Below are positions 4,621-7,046 of a DNA stretch of 7,046 bases, one piece after another. The stretch is from an uncultured Bacillota bacterium (GTDB lineage: Bacteria; Bacillota; Limnochordia; Limnochordales; ZCTH02-B6): assembly GCA_937916565.1 (NCBI GenBank), contig CALFSR010000168.1, positions 1 to 7,046 of the forward strand, in the 5' to 3' direction. The translations under genes were made by a program, and so were the position numbers. The notes under the pieces were generated by a model. It saw nothing but the letters and a program-made list of their open reading frames with translations. It was not told where the DNA came from and did not search any database. Numbering within the stretch: the stretch's first letter is position 1; every line of letters begins with the position of its first letter.

Positions 4621-6045
4621 GTGCGTCGCACCAAGATCGTCTGCACCATTGGTCCTGCCAGTGACGGACTCCTCAAGGAATTGATCTCCGCCGGGATGGA
4701 TGTCGCCCGGCTCAATTTTTCCCACGGCACCCTGGAGGAGCAGGGGGCCCGCATCCAACGGCTGCGGGAGGCCGCAGAGGCTTGCGGGCGCGCCGTCGGC
4801 ATCCTCCTCGACATCCAAGGCCCGAAAGTGCGCATCGGCCCCATCGAACCCGAGCCGGTCATGCTCGAGAGCGGGCAGCCTTTTGCGTTCGTCCGCGAAC
4901 CGGTTGTCGGTGACAGCGAAAAGGTCACCCTCAACCAGGTCGAGCTTTGGCGGCTCGTCGGGCCCGGGGACACGATCTTTCTCGATGATGGTCTCATCGA
5001 GCTGCGGGTCGAGCGGGTGGAGGGGACGACGGTTCATACCCGCGTCGTCGTCGGTGGTTGGCTGCGGGCGCACAAGGGCGTCACGCTGCCGGGCGTCGAC
5101 TTGGACTTGCCTGCCCTCACGGAAACCGACGTGGAGCACATACGGTTTGGCATCGAGCGGGGCGTTGATTTTGTCGCCGCTTCCTTCATCCGCCGTCCGG
5201 AGCACGTGGCCGCCGTCAAGCAGGTAATCCGGGATGCGGGCGGGCGGCAGCCCGTGATCGCCAAGATCGAGAGCCACGAAGGCGTCGAGCACCTGGAGGC
5301 CATCGTGGCCCAGGCGGACGGCGTGATGGTGGCCCGGGGCGATCTTGGCGTCCAGATCCCGCCGGAAGAAGTGCCGCTGGTGCAAAAGCGGATCATCGAA
5401 GTGTGCAACCGGCACGGCAAGCCGGTCATCACGGCCACGCAAATGCTGGAGTCCATGGTGCACAACCCGCGCCCGACCCGGGCTGAGGTGACCGACGTGG
5501 CGACGGCCATCTTCGACGGCACCGACGCTATCATGCTCTCGGGCGAGACGGCCATCGGGCAGTATCCGATCCAGGCGGTGCGGGTGATGGACCGGGTGGC
5601 CCGGCGGGCCGAGAGCGCGGTGGCGTACGACCAGCTGTTGGCAGGGCGTCGCAGCGGTCCGTCCGCGTCCATCGCCGAGGCGATCGGTTACGCGTCATGT
5701 TGGGCGGCGTCGGACGTGGGGGCAGCGGCCATTTTGACCTCGACCCAGTCGGGCGCGACCGCCCGCATGGTGTCCAAGTTCCGCCCGAGCGCTCCGATTT
5801 TGGCCATGACGCCCCGGCCCGAGGTGGCGCGCCAGCTGGCGGTCGTCTGGGGGGTGCAGCCGGTCGTCGTGCCCTACACCGAGCGCATCGACGACATGAT
5901 CGACGTGGCCGTGGGCGCTGCCCTCGCGGGCGGCTACATCCGCAACGGGGACCGGGTGGTCGTTACCGCCGGCGTCAAGACCGGCGTACCCGGTTCCACG
6001 AATCTGCTCCAGGTTTACACGGTCGAAGGCGAAACCCGCGCCTAG
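4621..6045 (+). CDS. pyk: Pyruvate kinase, with K+-independent type signature
   Basis: A 474-residue pyruvate kinase, converting phosphoenolpyruvate and ADP to pyruvate and ATP in the last step of glycolysis. Motifs in order: RRTKIVCTIGPAS at the N-terminus; DVARLNFSHG with R30, N32, S34; DIQGPKVRIG (64-73); FLDDGLIEL in the B domain; AKIESHEG with catalytic K215 and metal-binding E217; VMVARGDLG with D241; TATQMLESM with T271/T273; then FDGTDAIMLSGETAIG; and the C-terminal effector-domain motif GVPGSTNLLQVYTV. Lys69 takes the place of the Glu (E117 in rabbit muscle enzyme) found in K+-activated enzymes. It lacks the extra C-terminal phosphotransfer-like domain of Bacillus Pyk (about 585 residues). 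The start is GTG at 4621, with GGAGGG 6 nt upstream; an in-frame TTG at 4567 on the accA stop has no ribosome binding site. Usual neighbour pfkA is absent. Confidence 0.96.
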   Translation: MRRTKIVCTIGPASDGLLKELISAGMDVARLNFSHGTLEEQGARIQRLREAAEACGRAVGILLDIQGPKVRIGPIEPEPVMLESGQPFAFVREPVVGDSEKVTLNQVELWRLVGPGDTIFLDDGLIELRVERVEGTTVHTRVVVGGWLRAHKGVTLPGVDLDLPALTETDVEHIRFGIERGVDFVAASFIRRPEHVAAVKQVIRDAGGRQPVIAKIESHEGVEHLEAIVAQADGVMVARGDLGVQIPPEEVPLVQKRIIEVCNRHGKPVITATQMLESMVHNPRPTRAEVTDVATAIFDGTDAIMLSGETAIGQYPIQAVRVMDRVARRAESAVAYDQLLAGRRSGPSASIAEAIGYASCWAASDVGAAAILTSTQSGATARMVSKFRPSAPILAMTPRPEVARQLAVVWGVQPVVVPYTERIDDMIDVAVGAALAGGYIRNGDRVVVTAGVKTGVPGSTNLLQVYTVEGETRA

Positions 6046-6066
6046 AGCCGCTGAGGCGGCCTTAGG
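6041..6066 (+). other. Hairpin across the pyk stop codon
   Basis: GCCGC (6047-6051) and GCGGC (6056-6060) pair around a TGAG loop. The stem continues past an A/C mismatch with CCTAG (6041-6045) and TTAGG (6062-6066), including one G-U pair. That gives 10 pairs in all, beginning on the last pyk codons. No T-tract follows, so it is not a clear intrinsic terminator. It may protect the pyk mRNA 3' end or weaken read-through into ald; both are inference. Confidence 0.4.
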
Positions 6067-6125
6067 CGATGACACTGCCGCAAGCAATACGGCCTGACGA
6101 GGACGGCCGCAGGGAGGAATGACGG

Positions 6126-7046
6126 TTGATCATCGGCGTGCCCAAGGAGCTGAAGCAAGGGGAAAACCGCGTGGCCATGACGCCGGCGGGCGTCGAGGAA
6201 CTGGTCAAGTCGGGCCACGGGGTGCTTGTACAGCGGGGGGCCGGCGCGGGCAGCGGTATGCTGGACGACGAGTACGCGGCCGCTGGGGCGGAGCTCGTCG
6301 ACACCACCGCGGACGTCTATGCGCGGGCCGAAATGCTCGTCAAGGTCAAGGAACCCGAGCCGGAGGAGTTCCCCTTCCTGCGGGAAGGACAGATTCTCTT
6401 TACCTACCTGCACCTGGCGGCCTTTCCGGAGCTGACCAAGCGGCTCGTCGAGGCCAGGGTGACGGCCATTGCGTACGAGACGATACAGCTGCCAAACGGG
6501 GCCTTGCCGTTGCTGCGGCCCATGAGCGAAGTGGCTGGCCGCATGGCGGTGCAGGTCGGGGCCCGGTTTCTCGAAAAGACCTACGGCGGGCGCGGCGTGC
6601 TCCTGGCAGGCGTGCCCGGCGTGCCGCCGGCGGGTGTGGGTATCATCGGCGCCGGCACCGTCGGCACCCGCGCGGCCTTGATGGCGCTGGGGATGGGCGC
6701 ACAGGTGACGCTCATCGACAAGGACGCCAACCGGCTGCGCTACCTTGAGGAGATCTTGCACGGCAACCGGATCACCGTCATGTCCAACCGCCACAACATC
6801 GAGCGGTCCGTCGCCTACGCGGATCTCGTCATCGGCGCCGTTCTTGTGCCCGGCGCCCGGGCGCCGCGGCTTGTGACCGAGGACATGGTCAAGCAGATGA
6901 AGCAGGGCTCGGTCATCGTCGACGTCGCCATCGACCAGGGTGGCTGCGTTGAGACGGCCGACCGGGTCACCAGCCACCGGGAGCCGACCTACGAGAAGCA
7001 CGGCGTCATCCACTACGCGGTGCCCAACATGCCCGGCGCGGTGCCG
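6126..7046 (+). CDS. ald: Alanine dehydrogenase (5' part, 3' end outside window)
   Basis: The first 307 residues of a protein that is usually about 370 long; the frame is open to the window edge. Ald interconverts L-alanine and pyruvate plus ammonia using NAD+/NADH, linking amino acid nitrogen with the pyruvate made by the pyk product just upstream. Known key residues fall at the family's standard numbers without any gap: R15 and K75 (pyruvate binding), H96 (catalytic, in TYLHLAA), S134, the NAD-binding GAGTVG (175-180) with D198, and D270 (in DVAIDQGG). The start is TTG at 6126, matching the conserved MIIGVPKE N-terminus, with GGGAGGA at 6112-6118, 7 nt upstream. An ATG at 6119 is out of frame and abuts the ribosome binding site. 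The 80-nt gap after pyk has no clear promoter, only hairpins. Confidence 0.96.
   Translation, partial: MIIGVPKELKQGENRVAMTPAGVEELVKSGHGVLVQRGAGAGSGMLDDEYAAAGAELVDTTADVYARAEMLVKVKEPEPEEFPFLREGQILFTYLHLAAFPELTKRLVEARVTAIAYETIQLPNGALPLLRPMSEVAGRMAVQVGARFLEKTYGGRGVLLAGVPGVPPAGVGIIGAGTVGTRAALMALGMGAQVTLIDKDANRLRYLEEILHGNRITVMSNRHNIERSVAYADLVIGAVLVPGARAPRLVTEDMVKQMKQGSVIVDVAIDQGGCVETADRVTSHREPTYEKHGVIHYAVPNMPGAVP

Noticed and set aside
3790..5463. Long open frame on the minus strand (557 codons), with others such as 3551-4564 and 6042-7013
   Set aside because: They lie opposite strongly conserved accA, pyk and ald. Long antisense frames are expected in GC-rich coding DNA, and their His/Arg/Pro-rich translations match no family.
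6069..6094. ATGACA as a possible -35 box for an ald promoter
   Set aside because: No acceptable -10 box lies 16-19 nt downstream.
6119..6748. ATG-initiated 209-codon plus-strand frame overlapping ald
   Set aside because: It is the wrong frame of ald; the ald frame shows every catalytic residue at standard spacing from the TTG at 6126.

Overview
The window is a densely packed, single-strand (+) stretch of housekeeping genes from a GC-rich bacterium. The best fit is a high-GC member of the Bacillota (Firmicutes), of the Symbiobacteriia/Limnochordia/Thermaerobacter kind. The pointers are a TRAP protein (MtrB) almost identical to the Bacillus one, a YutG-type PgpA protein, a small accD-linked protein found in Bacillota, and the dnaE...accD-accA...pyk order also seen in Bacillus. 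GTG and TTG starts are frequent. The exact taxon cannot be fixed from the sequence alone.

Layout from left to right: the 3' part of a DnaE-type DNA polymerase III alpha subunit (1-1496, truncated by the window edge) overlaps by 4 bases a YutG/PgpA-family gene (1493-2008). A near-consensus housekeeping promoter follows (TTGACA, 18 nt, TATAAT), with its -35 box lying across the pgpA stop codon. It serves mtrB (2132-2359) through a leader of about 90 nt. Next come a 64-codon conserved gene of unknown function (2431-2625), accD (2643-3554) and accA (3569-4570), the two carboxyltransferase subunits of acetyl-CoA carboxylase. Pyruvate kinase pyk (4621-6045) follows, then the 5' part of alanine dehydrogenase ald (6126 to the window end). 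No intergenic gap exceeds about 125 bases and none has a classical terminator with a T-tract, so read-through from the mtrB promoter into the later genes is plausible.

Functionally this is central metabolism plus tryptophan sensing. Pyk makes pyruvate; Ald interconverts pyruvate and alanine; AccDA makes malonyl-CoA for fatty acids; the PgpA-like protein would act in phosphatidylglycerol synthesis; MtrB reports tryptophan status to RNA targets that lie outside the window.

I found no mobile element, CRISPR array, RNA gene or unknown multi-gene system. The features most worth a second look are: (1) a DnaE that seems to lack the OB-fold region between its helix-hairpin-helix domain and its C-terminal domain; (2) the mtrB control region, with a perfect 6-bp dyad around the -10 box and a perfect 8-bp stem that would hide the ribosome binding site; (3) an AccA with substitutions at several conserved motifs; (4) a pyruvate kinase with the residue signature of K+-independent enzymes; (5) loss of pfkA from the usual accA-pfkA-pyk order.
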